DNA of 21,549 bases from CAMLQK01 sp035478775 (GTDB taxonomy: Bacteria; Patescibacteriota; Saccharimonadia; Saccharimonadales; UBA4665). The stretch spans positions 1 to 21,549 of the forward strand of contig DATIJG010000025.1 of the NCBI GenBank assembly GCA_035478775.1, in the 5' to 3' direction. The translations under genes and the position numbers were made by a program. A model generated the notes under the pieces. It worked only from the letters and a program-made list of their open reading frames with translations. It did no database searches and was not told where the DNA came from. Positions within the stretch are counted from its first letter, which is position 1; every line of letters starts with the position of its first letter. Positions 14,199 through 21,549 of this stretch are shown one piece after another.

Positions 14199-14750
14199 AT
14201 GAATGAAAAAGTTGTTCAGGGCAGTTTCAAGCGGCACGGATGGTGGCAATCCAGGCGTGTGTTGACTGTTGTCCTGATTGTTGCGTTTTTGCTAATTGCG
14301 GGCGGCCTTTGGTGGTGGTACAGAGCTGACCATAACCGTAAAAACCAGCAAACAAACGCCTACACAACAATGATGAGTCGCAGCGATAAACAGATCGTCG
14401 CGCGTCAATACTCGACTGCCGAGCAAATTGTCCAATGGTATATAAACACTAATCCACCAAAGGATTACCAACGCAAGGCCACAATGCGGTTGGCAAGCAT
14501 TTATGCCACGGCCGCCGATTTCGCGAACGCCTTAAAGCAATTTAATAAAGTCGCCGCACTTGATAAAACTGCACAACTCGATACGACAGTCGGCATTGCG
14601 TATACCTACCAAGCACTCAAGGATAACCAAAATGCAATCAAATATTTTCGCCAAGCAATTACGCTTGAGCAGGCGACTACAATTCCCGATAAAAACGCGG
14701 CTGTCTCGGCGTACAAATACATGATAAAACAGATGGGTGGTTCGGCATGA
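14199..14750 (+). CDS. Membrane-anchored TPR-like protein
   Basis: The 183-aa protein has a short basic cytoplasmic start, one strong membrane segment (about 20-41, VLTVVLIVAFLLIAGGLWWW) and an outward-facing helical domain. Residues about 65-170 read as two to three TPR-like helical hairpins, such as KATMRLASIYATAADFANALKQF and IAYTYQALKDNQNAIKYFRQA. TPR domains are protein-protein scaffolds, so it probably organises partners at the outer face of the membrane. Its TGA stop overlaps the next start codon (ATGA), which implies translational coupling with the secreted protein that follows. It diverges from the DUF998-like gene. The precise role is unknown. Confidence 0.75.
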   Translation: MNEKVVQGSFKRHGWWQSRRVLTVVLIVAFLLIAGGLWWWYRADHNRKNQQTNAYTTMMSRSDKQIVARQYSTAEQIVQWYINTNPPKDYQRKATMRLASIYATAADFANALKQFNKVAALDKTAQLDTTVGIAYTYQALKDNQNAIKYFRQAITLEQATTIPDKNAAVSAYKYMIKQMGGSA

Positions 14751-15682
14751 TGCGCCGCCGTTTATCAGCGCTTTTTGCGCCGCTTTTGTTAGCAGGGCTG
14801 TTTGCACTACCCCATACAGCAAGCGCTTCCCAGTCACCGTATTGTTCAAGTACTGCCAAACCGTACAACCGTGCAGCGTGTGCGGGTTATTTTACTGGCC
14901 GCAATGCTAACCAAAAAGGGTTAAGTGTGGATAGCGTTATTGCTAATGGCGGCAAGGCGCTCTTGCAAGTAAAGAGCGCTACTGATTTTACAAATGTAAT
15001 GAGCCAGCTTTTAAATGGTGGCGGATCTGATGCAACTGGTGCAGCGTTTATTGTTAATACTATGCTAAACCACTGGGGTACTGATTATGGTAGCATCGAC
15101 AAGGGGGTTTCGTCCGCCAAAGATCATTTTAATGCTTGGAGCGATCTTGTAAACGACTACGACCAGGGCATACGCGGAAGTGTAAACTGGAATGCCAATA
15201 ATGCACCAATAGCATTTAACGCACCATTCCAGGATAGCGGCCGCGTGTCTGTGGGCGGCCAAAGTGACGAAGTGTTTTATGTAAAACAACTTAGCGAATC
15301 ACACCCGGTTATTACATTCTTTAATTCTGACGGCACGACGTTCAAAATTAATAAGGAAGACGGCAGTTTAATAGGAGGCCTGGGTATTCTCAAGCAGAAG
15401 GCCGTTGTGTATTATCCGACGGTGACAAATCAACAACTGCAGGAATCGCAAAATAATACCGCAGCACAAGGGGTAGTAAAAGCGTTTAATGGAACAACGA
15501 TTGTGTTCGCAATCGATAACCCAAAGCAAACGGTTAATCTCACTGTAACAGCTTCGACAATGTATACGACTGGCACTATGTATACGCCAGCTTCAGCCAG
15601 CGGTTTAAAGGCCGGGTCACGTGCAGTTGTGTCGTATAATATAAAAACGAATAACGTAACGCAGGTGGCATATGGTCTTTAA
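14747..15682 (+). CDS. Secreted protein with DUF5666-like C-terminal domain
   Basis: The 311-aa protein starts with a clear Sec signal peptide: basic MMRRR, a hydrophobic core and an AxA site (ASA, residues 25-27). The mature part begins with two nearby Cys residues (SPYC and RAAC) that could form a disulfide. A helical middle follows (about 55-150), then beta-rich sequence. The last 70 residues (GVVKAFNGTTIVFAI to the end, with ASGLKAGSRAVVSYN) resemble DUF5666, a small beta barrel common in extracellular proteins. There is no anchor, sortase signal or lipobox. It overlaps the upstream TPR gene by 4 bp and the downstream gene by 11 bp, so the three are made together. The function is not known. 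Confidence 0.72.
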   Translation: MMRRRLSALFAPLLLAGLFALPHTASASQSPYCSSTAKPYNRAACAGYFTGRNANQKGLSVDSVIANGGKALLQVKSATDFTNVMSQLLNGGGSDATGAAFIVNTMLNHWGTDYGSIDKGVSSAKDHFNAWSDLVNDYDQGIRGSVNWNANNAPIAFNAPFQDSGRVSVGGQSDEVFYVKQLSESHPVITFFNSDGTTFKINKEDGSLIGGLGILKQKAVVYYPTVTNQQLQESQNNTAAQGVVKAFNGTTIVFAIDNPKQTVNLTVTASTMYTTGTMYTPASASGLKAGSRAVVSYNIKTNNVTQVAYGL

Positions 15683-17960
15683 ATTAAAGTTCGGATTGAA
15701 GTTACGATACTGGCGACGACTAGCCCTGCTGGTAGTTGCAATGGTGCAAGCGGCACTAATTGTCATTGCTGCTTTGCCTATCAGGCCAGCGGCAGCTTAT
15801 CCTGTAACTCAGGTGTTAAATACTAGCTCATCACCCTCGTTACAAACACGCTGGTACACTTTGCGCGGCTATGGACACCTGAATCGCAATACCGACACAT
15901 ACTGGCCGCAGCGCAGTGACAACTGTGGCGGCGGCGGATTTAAGACGTCGCCATGGCAACCGCAGTACCAGTTTACATATAGCGGTAACGACATAAACCA
16001 AAGTTCCAATTGTCTTGACCGCTATAGCGATGCTGGCACAACTGCTCATGGCGGAGCTTGGATGCAACCGCACGGAGATGGCGATTGGTCTGAAGGCTAT
16101 CAGACCGCAGGTTGGAATTACAATCCTCCCGCATCATACTCAACTGTCATGGGCGACTGCTCAACCCTGACCGGCGGCGGCGCGAGGGGTATTTGGGGCA
16201 GTGGAGCGTTTGATGGGCGGGATTCGTCCGACCAATTCTATACAACAGGCTATATGGGTAGTATGGGAGGTGCGGTGCCTGGATTGTACAGGGACACCTA
16301 TCCAGGCGGAACCAAGCAATCTATAAACCTTTATTCTAACGGAGTGACACTGGTACGTGACCACTTTGATTTGACTGCCGCCGCCTTAGCGCAAATTCAA
16401 CAATCGGGTACCCAGTTCTTATTTCAGGCTTATGCCGATGACTGGTTGCAAGTATACATAAATAGTGTGCCTGCCGCCTCTTCGCAGCATACAACTGGGG
16501 GGGTTACGTTAAACCTGGCTACTGTTAAAGGGGCGTTGCACGTCGGTACTAACTGGGTAGGCATAATGGTAGCCGATAAAGCAATATTCGATACGCGGGA
16601 TCCTGGCGGACGCGGCGCCGGAATATGCTATAACATGCAGTACCAGTACGACCAGCAACCACCGTACGATCTGCAGCCGATTGTTAACCCTTGTATCGTT
16701 GAGAACGGCGCGTGTATTGGCGGCAGCGTTGCTCAGGTAGGTGACACGATCAATTTTAATTATGCAGTTCAGAACAATCAGTGGGGCGGCAGTGATAATG
16801 TGGGCTGTACGGTGTATGGCGATCCTCATGCAGGGTATTATTCGGTACCCGCCCCGCCCGATAAGGGGACAGTCCAGCCGGTTGGCACGGGCTGTCCAAG
16901 AACGTTCCCCGGCAATAGTACGACATCAGTAGGCAGCCAATCGGTTGTCGCCTCAACGGCCAACCAAACGATATGCCGGTCGTTATACGTCAACCCAGCT
17001 TCGAATGGTGGCAGTGAAAGAGGCAGTGAGGCATGTGTACAAGTGGCTGCCAAGCCGTACGTAAAAGTATTTGGCACCGATGTTTCGGCGGGCAACTCAT
17101 TTGGGGAACACTGCACGCAAAGCAGTAGTGGAGTTGCCACTTGGAATAAAGAAAGTGCTGGCGGATATGCCGGTGCCGGTACACAATATGCAGCCCAGGC
17201 ACTCGGTTCTTTGTTAGACTTTGCTTCAGCTCAAAATACCAGCGGCGCATCGTCACCTTATGGCCTAAGTTTTGCTAACACGACGCGCACGGCTTCAATA
17301 TTCGGTGGGTCATTCGGTTCGCTCGGCGATTGTTTGCCAGACTATTACGGTGGTAAGCCATCGACGGCGATTGTTAAAAGTGCTGCAGACATAAGCGACT
17401 TGAGCAACCTAGGCTCAGGGGTGTTTACTGAAACTGGCGACGTCACTTTATCGGGTAATGTGAACCCCGGTCAAGATACCGTACTGTATGTAAAAGGCAA
17501 CGTGTACATAAACGGCTCAGTTACATATCCCGGCTCATGGTCGTACGATAAAGTCCCTATGTTTGAGCTTATAGTACAGGGCAATATATACATTAACAGC
17601 TCGGTCGGCAATGTCGACGGCACTTACATAGCGCAGCCGAACGGCGCGGCAGGAGGCGGTATCTACACCTGTACTACTTCCGCGGCTCCGCTCCCGTTAA
17701 GCGGCGCAGCCTATGCCCCTTGCTCAACTACACGCTTAGTAGTTAATGGGCAATTCATAGCCAGCCAGGTATACCTGATGCGCATGAAAGGCAGCCTAAA
17801 CAACAGCGCTACCAACGAAACGGCTGGATCGAGCAATGCGAGTGAAGTGTTCAACTTTACGCCGGCGAACTGGATTACTCAGCCGCCTATCGGTTCAAAC
17901 ACTAACACGCATTCCGTAGGGGGTTACGATGCCATATCAAGTTTGCCGCCGGTCTTGTAA
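15672..17960 (+). CDS. Large secreted cysteine-rich surface protein, candidate pilus-associated adhesin
   Basis: The 762-aa protein has a signal peptide (basic residues 1-16, hydrophobic core about 17-36, AAA at 40-42). The mature part holds 14 Cys, consistent with seven disulfides. Domains visible by eye are a Gly/Tyr/Trp-rich N-terminal region, a beta-sandwich at about 232-325 with YADDWLQVYIN as in PA14- or galactose-binding-type folds, an Ig-like segment about 350-465, and KPYVKVFGTDVSAG. A C-terminal strand-rich domain follows from about 590 (VLYVKGNVYINGS, LIVQGNIYINSSV) and ends near EVFNFTPANWITQPP. No membrane anchor is present at the C-terminus. It overlaps the preceding gene by 11 bp and is followed, 65 bp on, by pilM. 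A pilus-tip, minor-pilin-like or adhesin role is inferred from location and composition, not shown. Confidence 0.7.
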   Translation: MVFKLKFGLKLRYWRRLALLVVAMVQAALIVIAALPIRPAAAYPVTQVLNTSSSPSLQTRWYTLRGYGHLNRNTDTYWPQRSDNCGGGGFKTSPWQPQYQFTYSGNDINQSSNCLDRYSDAGTTAHGGAWMQPHGDGDWSEGYQTAGWNYNPPASYSTVMGDCSTLTGGGARGIWGSGAFDGRDSSDQFYTTGYMGSMGGAVPGLYRDTYPGGTKQSINLYSNGVTLVRDHFDLTAAALAQIQQSGTQFLFQAYADDWLQVYINSVPAASSQHTTGGVTLNLATVKGALHVGTNWVGIMVADKAIFDTRDPGGRGAGICYNMQYQYDQQPPYDLQPIVNPCIVENGACIGGSVAQVGDTINFNYAVQNNQWGGSDNVGCTVYGDPHAGYYSVPAPPDKGTVQPVGTGCPRTFPGNSTTSVGSQSVVASTANQTICRSLYVNPASNGGSERGSEACVQVAAKPYVKVFGTDVSAGNSFGEHCTQSSSGVATWNKESAGGYAGAGTQYAAQALGSLLDFASAQNTSGASSPYGLSFANTTRTASIFGGSFGSLGDCLPDYYGGKPSTAIVKSAADISDLSNLGSGVFTETGDVTLSGNVNPGQDTVLYVKGNVYINGSVTYPGSWSYDKVPMFELIVQGNIYINSSVGNVDGTYIAQPNGAAGGGIYTCTTSAAPLPLSGAAYAPCSTTRLVVNGQFIASQVYLMRMKGSLNNSATNETAGSSNASEVFNFTPANWITQPPIGSNTNTHSVGGYDAISSLPPVL

Positions 17961-17984
17961 TAGCCATATAATAACGATAAAAGC

Positions 17985-18015
17985 TTGTACATTCGCATAA
18001 TGCTTGTGGTATAAT
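17985..18015 (+). promoter_or_regulatory. Promoter of the pilMNO(B) operon
   Basis: TTGTAC (17985-17990) and TATAAT (18010-18015) are 19 bp apart, and TGG precedes the -10 as an extended element. The start is expected near 18022, only 4 nt before ATG 18026. GAGGT (18017-18021) looks like a Shine-Dalgarno but would then lie mostly upstream of the RNA. Confidence 0.65.
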
Positions 18016-18025
18016 TGAGGTCAAT

Positions 18026-19066
18026 ATGAGTCTACTGAGTGGGGTATCGTCATTTTTCGGGTTGGACATCGGCACAACAGCGATTCGCATTGTTGAGTTG
18101 CACGGTAATGGTGCGATAAAAAACCTTGTTAAATACGCCTATGTACCCGTTGATAGCAGAATCGTTTTAAGCGATTCAAAGGCCGACCAGCAAAAGTTGG
18201 CACAGATTATTAAAGATTTGCTCGCCCAAGCGCATATGACAACTAGAAACGTTGCAGTCGGAATTCCCTCACAGCGAGTATTCACAGCAGTTGTCGATTT
18301 TGACCGCGTGCCGGCTAACGAGCTCTCCAAAGCCATTAAGTACCAGGCCGATTCGCTTATTCCGACGCCACTGGAAAAATCTAAAATCGATTGGGCCGTT
18401 ATTGGCGATTCGCCGAAAGATAAAACCAAGGTCGAAGTACTGCTTTCTAGCGTCGAAAACGATTTTGTCGAAAAACGTCTCGATATGCTGGAATCTACCG
18501 GCCTGAATGTTATCGCTTTTGAGCCTGACAACCTGGCATTAACCCGGGCGCTTATTGGGCAAGACGGCAATGCACCGCAAATGGTGCTCGACATCGGCAG
18601 TAAAAGCACTGACCTTGTAGTAACGATGAACGGTTCGCCGCGGCTGACACGTTCAATCCCAACCGGTGCTGAAGCAATTGTGCGCTCGGCGGCGCAAAAC
18701 CTGAATATCGACGATAAGCAAGCGCGCCAGTTTGTGTTTAAGTTTGGCCTGGGTAAAGACAAGCTCGAGGGCCGTATTTATGATGCAATCATCGGCACGG
18801 TCGATATTTTGACCGGCGAAATTGACAAATCCATTAAATTTTTCCAAAGCCGCTACGTGGATACGCCAGTGGCGCGCATCATTGTAACCGGCGGCGCGTC
18901 GGCGTTGCCGGAATTCCCATTGTACTTAGCTAACAAATTTGGTGTTGAAGTAGAAATCGGCAATGCCTGGCGCAACGTTTCGTTCTCCCCGGAGCGGCAA
19001 AACGAGTTGTTAGCAGTCTCTAACCATTTTGGCGTAGCAGCAGGCCTGGCGGAGCGCATAGAATGA
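18026..19066 (+). CDS. pilM: Type IV pilus assembly protein PilM
   Basis: PilM is an actin-like cytoplasmic ATP-binding protein that docks the N-terminus of PilN and links the pilus motor to the membrane complex. The 346-aa protein shows the actin-fold signatures FFGLDIGTTAIRIVEL (about 11-26), the second phosphate loop VLDIGSKSTDLVV (about 188-200) and the adenosine motif IIVTGGASALPEFP (about 288-301). The length is typical. It leads the operon: its TGA stop overlaps the pilN ATG (ATGA). The upstream promoter places the RNA start almost at the start codon. Confidence 0.95.
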   Translation: MSLLSGVSSFFGLDIGTTAIRIVELHGNGAIKNLVKYAYVPVDSRIVLSDSKADQQKLAQIIKDLLAQAHMTTRNVAVGIPSQRVFTAVVDFDRVPANELSKAIKYQADSLIPTPLEKSKIDWAVIGDSPKDKTKVEVLLSSVENDFVEKRLDMLESTGLNVIAFEPDNLALTRALIGQDGNAPQMVLDIGSKSTDLVVTMNGSPRLTRSIPTGAEAIVRSAAQNLNIDDKQARQFVFKFGLGKDKLEGRIYDAIIGTVDILTGEIDKSIKFFQSRYVDTPVARIIVTGGASALPEFPLYLANKFGVEVEIGNAWRNVSFSPERQNELLAVSNHFGVAAGLAERIE

Positions 19067-19737
19067 TACAATTCAACCTTTTGCCGGATATTAAACAGCA
19101 GTACATCAAGGCAGAACGCCAAAAGCATTTGATCGTATTTATCTCGACTGTCGCAAGCATTGCGACCATAGCGCTTTTGGTCGTGCTCATTTTGGTCGTC
19201 GACGTATGGCAAAAAAAGAGCATCAGCGACCTTAACAGCGACATTAAAAACAACACCAGCCAGCTTAGTAGCACCCAAGACCTTAATAAAATTTTAACAG
19301 TGCAAAACCAGCTTAACTCACTTGGGCCACTGCACGACAAAAAAGCCGTAGCGGGCCGCCTATTTGATTACACTGCTACCCTTACACCAGCCAATGCCAC
19401 AATTTCCAAGTTGAGTGTTGACTATAGCAAGAACACTATACAAATTAGCGGCAATGCCGATGCGCTTAGTACGGTTAACACTTTTGTTGACACGCTAAAA
19501 TTCACTACCTATAAGACGAGCGGTTCTAGTGCGTCACCAGCCACTAATGCGTTCTTGCAAGTAGTGCTTTCGGCTTTCGGCAAGACTAATACGGCTACAA
19601 CGTATACCATCAACGCTTCATTCGACCCGGTAATTTTCAGCGAAACTAGCAATGTTGATTTAACAGTGCCAAAGATTACCACCACGCGTTCGGCACTCGA
19701 CCAACCAACCGATTTATTTAAACAGAGTGGAAACTAG
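19063..19737 (+). CDS. pilN: Type IV pilus assembly protein PilN
   Basis: PilN is a single-pass membrane protein whose cytoplasmic tail binds PilM and whose outer domain pairs with PilO. The protein begins MIQFNLLPDIKQQYIKAE, containing the NLLP motif that inserts into PilM. A membrane segment follows at about 24-47 (IVFISTVASIATIALLVVLI) and then a coiled coil (about 50-85). The ferredoxin-like outer domain follows (about 105-200, ATISKLSVDYSKNTIQISGNA). At 224 aa it is slightly longer than proteobacterial PilN. It overlaps pilM by 4 bp and sits 8 bp before pilO. Confidence 0.93.
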   Translation: MIQFNLLPDIKQQYIKAERQKHLIVFISTVASIATIALLVVLILVVDVWQKKSISDLNSDIKNNTSQLSSTQDLNKILTVQNQLNSLGPLHDKKAVAGRLFDYTATLTPANATISKLSVDYSKNTIQISGNADALSTVNTFVDTLKFTTYKTSGSSASPATNAFLQVVLSAFGKTNTATTYTINASFDPVIFSETSNVDLTVPKITTTRSALDQPTDLFKQSGN

Positions 19738-19745
19738 GCATAGCT

Positions 19746-20417
19746 ATGGCAAATACCTCAATAACAAAACGATCTCTGATTAGTAAGGCAAACAGTACTA
19801 TGGTTGTCACGACCGCTGTGGCGGCATTTGTGGTCGTATTTTCTCTGATTGCTTGCAAAACGTTAGTTAGTCAGGCAGGCTACCAAAACCGGGTTATTTC
19901 GGCTAAAAAGAAAGCTGTATCACAATTAAAGGACGACCTAAATGCTCGGGATAGTTTAGTAGTATCGTACAAAGCATTTAATAGCACGCCGACTAATATG
20001 ATTGGCGGCTCACCTACAGGCACCGGTGCGCAAGATGGCGATAACGCCACGCTTACGCTTGATGCACTGCCGAGTAGCTATGACTTTCCAGCGCTCGCAA
20101 CTACACTTGAAAAGATTTTAAGCAGCCAAAACTTGCAAATTCAAAGTATCACTGGCACCGATCAGGCACTCGCACAAAGCACGGCAGCAGCATCCGGTGC
20201 ACCGCAAGCGGTAGCTATGCCATTCCAAATCCAGGTAACAGGGCAATACGATGCCATTAAAGGTTTGGTTAGCTTGTTCGATAAGTCGATCCGGCCATTC
20301 CAAATCCAAACAATGGACGTAAGCGGGAACCAAAGCGCTATGAGCTTAACACTTTCGGCGCAGACGTTCTACCAGCCAGAAAAAACCTTTAATGTTGGCA
20401 AAGAGGTTGTAAAGTAA
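19746..20417 (+). CDS. pilO: Type IV pilus assembly protein PilO-like
   Basis: PilO forms a heterodimer with PilN in the alignment subcomplex of type IV pili. The 223-aa protein has one membrane segment (about 19-39, MVVTTAVAAFVVVFSLIAC), a coiled-coil stretch (about 50-75) and an outer alpha/beta domain (about 105-215) with FPALATTLEKILSSQNLQI and FQIQVTGQYDAIKGLVSLF, the strand-helix order of PilO. Sequence similarity by eye is weak, as usual for PilO, so position directly after pilN carries much of the call. The stop shares one base with the next start (TAATG). Confidence 0.85.
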   Translation: MANTSITKRSLISKANSTMVVTTAVAAFVVVFSLIACKTLVSQAGYQNRVISAKKKAVSQLKDDLNARDSLVVSYKAFNSTPTNMIGGSPTGTGAQDGDNATLTLDALPSSYDFPALATTLEKILSSQNLQIQSITGTDQALAQSTAAASGAPQAVAMPFQIQVTGQYDAIKGLVSLFDKSIRPFQIQTMDVSGNQSAMSLTLSAQTFYQPEKTFNVGKEVVK

Positions 20418-20668
20418 TGAAACAAAAAGATATTGCTTTGATTATTGTGATTGTATTTATAAGTGCGGTTGCCTCGTTCTTTTTATCCAACTTATTGTTT
20501 GCTTCACCCCAAAACCGCCAGCAAGAGGTCGAAGTAGTTGAACCGATCAGCGCTAATTTCCCAACGCCGAACAGTAAATATTTTAATAACCAGTCGATCA
20601 ATCCGACCGAACTTATTCAGATTGGCAACAGCACCAACCCGAACCCATTTAACGGTACATCGCAATAG
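20417..20668 (+). CDS. Small single-TM protein in the PilP position
   Basis: The 83-aa protein has a short basic start, one membrane segment (about 6-29, IALIIVIVFISAVASFFLSNLLF) and a polar, Asn/Pro/Ser-rich outer tail of about 50 residues. It occupies the place of pilP in diderm pilus operons but has neither a lipobox nor the folded PilP domain. It is therefore not a recognisable PilP. Its ATG overlaps the pilO stop by one base, so it is translated with the pilus genes. A structural or accessory role in the PilMNO complex is inference. Confidence 0.75.
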   Translation: MKQKDIALIIVIVFISAVASFFLSNLLFASPQNRQQEVEVVEPISANFPTPNSKYFNNQSINPTELIQIGNSTNPNPFNGTSQ

Positions 20669-20691
20669 CTAACGGAGGAGGGTAACCTTTA

Positions 20692-21549
20692 GTGAGTGTT
20701 TTATCCACCGCCGCACAAAAGCAGGTTGAAGAAACTCTTGTAAAAGATAAGGTTTTAACCCAGGGCGAGCTTACAGAGCTTAAAGAGCAAGCTGAAAAAG
20801 AAAGCATGCCCTTATTAAGTTTTTTGGTAACGGGTAGCCATGTATCTGATGAAGTAATGACCAAGACCATTGCCCATGTTACTAGGGTGCCATACGTCAA
20901 TCTAAGTAGCGCGCATATCGACCCTGACGTGCTCGATTTGCTACCCGAAGAAGTTGCCGAACGCTACATGGCCGTACCATTGGGTGAAATGCAAAACCGT
21001 TTGGTAGTAGCCATGTTGGATGCCGATAATGTGCAAGCAGTGGACTTTTTGGCTAACAAGATTGGTCGTCCCCTTAAGGTGTATGCTGCAAGCGAATCGG
21101 GTATCCGCCAGGTGCTCAGGCAATACCAAAGCAATTTGTCGTCGCAAGTTGTGACCGATATGAGCAACATTGCTGCCAACCAAGCTGCCACTGAGAACCC
21201 TAATAACGCGCCTGCGATGACCAACGACAACACAAAAAACATTAAAACTATTGTGCAAGATTCGCCAATTAGTAAGGCACTTTCAACTATTTTGGAATTC
21301 GCCGCTAAAAATAATGCCAGCGATGTGCATGTTGAACCATTACAGGACGGCCTAAAGATTCGTTGTCGCATTGACGGCATTTTGCGCGAAATTTTGCGCT
21401 TGCCGAAATCTATCGAACCGCCGCTTGTTTCGCGTATTAAAATCTTGGCCAATCTCAAAATTGACGAACACCGTGTGCCGCAGGATGGTCAGTTTAGTGT
21501 TACTGTCGATAAGCGCGAGATTGATTTACGTATTGCCATAAGCCCTGTT
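20692..21549 (+). CDS. pilB: Type IV pilus assembly ATPase PilB (5' part, runs off the window)
   Basis: PilB is the hexameric cytoplasmic ATPase that drives pilus extension. I read 286 codons from GTG 20692 in one open frame to the window end. The start is supported by GGAGGAGG (20675-20682). Residues about 5-145 form the MshEN/T2SSE N-terminal domain (VTRVPYVNLSSAHIDPDVLDLLPEE). An Asn-rich linker of about 40 residues follows, then the start of the GspE ATPase with ASDVHVEP (209-216), IRCRIDGILRE and VSRIKILANLKIDEHRVPQDG. Walker A and B lie beyond the window. N-terminal MshEN domains bind c-di-GMP in some homologues; whether this one does cannot be told. Confidence 0.94.
   Translation, partial: MSVLSTAAQKQVEETLVKDKVLTQGELTELKEQAEKESMPLLSFLVTGSHVSDEVMTKTIAHVTRVPYVNLSSAHIDPDVLDLLPEEVAERYMAVPLGEMQNRLVVAMLDADNVQAVDFLANKIGRPLKVYAASESGIRQVLRQYQSNLSSQVVTDMSNIAANQAATENPNNAPAMTNDNTKNIKTIVQDSPISKALSTILEFAAKNNASDVHVEPLQDGLKIRCRIDGILREILRLPKSIEPPLVSRIKILANLKIDEHRVPQDGQFSVTVDKREIDLRIAISPV

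Noticed and set aside
20219..20308. 15-bp repeat GCCATTCCAAATCCA inside pilO (20219-20233 and 20294-20308)
   Set aside because: Both copies are in frame and encode PFQIQ at two strand positions of the same domain. It is likely coincidence or a small internal similarity, not a mobile or regulatory repeat.
1..21549. tRNA, rRNA, CRISPR, insertion sequence or phage features
   Set aside because: I saw no cloverleaf, rRNA segment, regularly spaced repeats, transposase or integrase anywhere in the window.

Overview
The window looks like chromosomal DNA from a Candidate Phyla Radiation (Patescibacteria) bacterium, most likely a Saccharibacteria (TM7)-type genome. The lineage call is an inference from several features: an RNase J with a long low-complexity N-terminus, type IV pilus PilM/N/O/B genes without a recognisable secretin or PilP, a compact rpsF-ssb-rpsR cluster without rplI, dense gene packing and many genes with no recognisable relatives. 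TGA ends conserved genes here (ychF, pilM and the membrane TPR gene), so the UGA=Gly code of Gracilibacteria and Absconditabacteria is not in use.

Layout. 1-233: 3' end of a family-4 uracil-DNA glycosylase. 252-4791: RNase J, then a four-TM FtsK translocase with its own strong promoter. 4834-5961: an unrecognised 375-aa cytoplasmic protein. 6071-8933: a translation operon with rpsF, ssb, rpsR, a small unknown helical protein, efp and tlyA. 9004-9660: a COG1926-like phosphoribosyltransferase with a degenerate PRPP loop. 9707-10357 (minus): a Crp/Fnr-type regulator, divergent from a PH-domain gene (10562-11137); the region between them holds two perfect inverted repeats. A bidirectional terminator separates the PH gene from ychF (11265-12350, minus). 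12401-12747: a small broken gene. 12740-13354: a hypothetical protein. 13351-14040 (minus): a multi-TM DUF998-like protein.

14199-17960 is a tightly overlapping three-gene unit: a membrane-anchored TPR protein, a secreted protein with a DUF5666-like end, and a large secreted cysteine-rich protein. It is followed on the same strand by pilM, pilN, pilO, a small single-TM protein and the 5' part of pilB (18026 to the window end). Together this looks like a surface and pilus locus, in which the secreted proteins may be pilus-associated surface components or adhesins.

A theme across the window is promoter placement. Several monocistronic or operon-first genes have an extended -10 (TGn plus a TATAAT-like hexamer) only 6-11 nt upstream of the start codon and little or no Shine-Dalgarno sequence, implying leaderless or near-leaderless mRNAs. 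Several operon-internal genes, including ssb, efp and pilB, have good Shine-Dalgarno sequences. Other points to follow up are a His-to-Tyr change at the motif C position of RNase J, an arginine at the tip of the EF-P loop, the palindromes beside the Crp/Fnr gene and the secreted operon next to the pilus genes.
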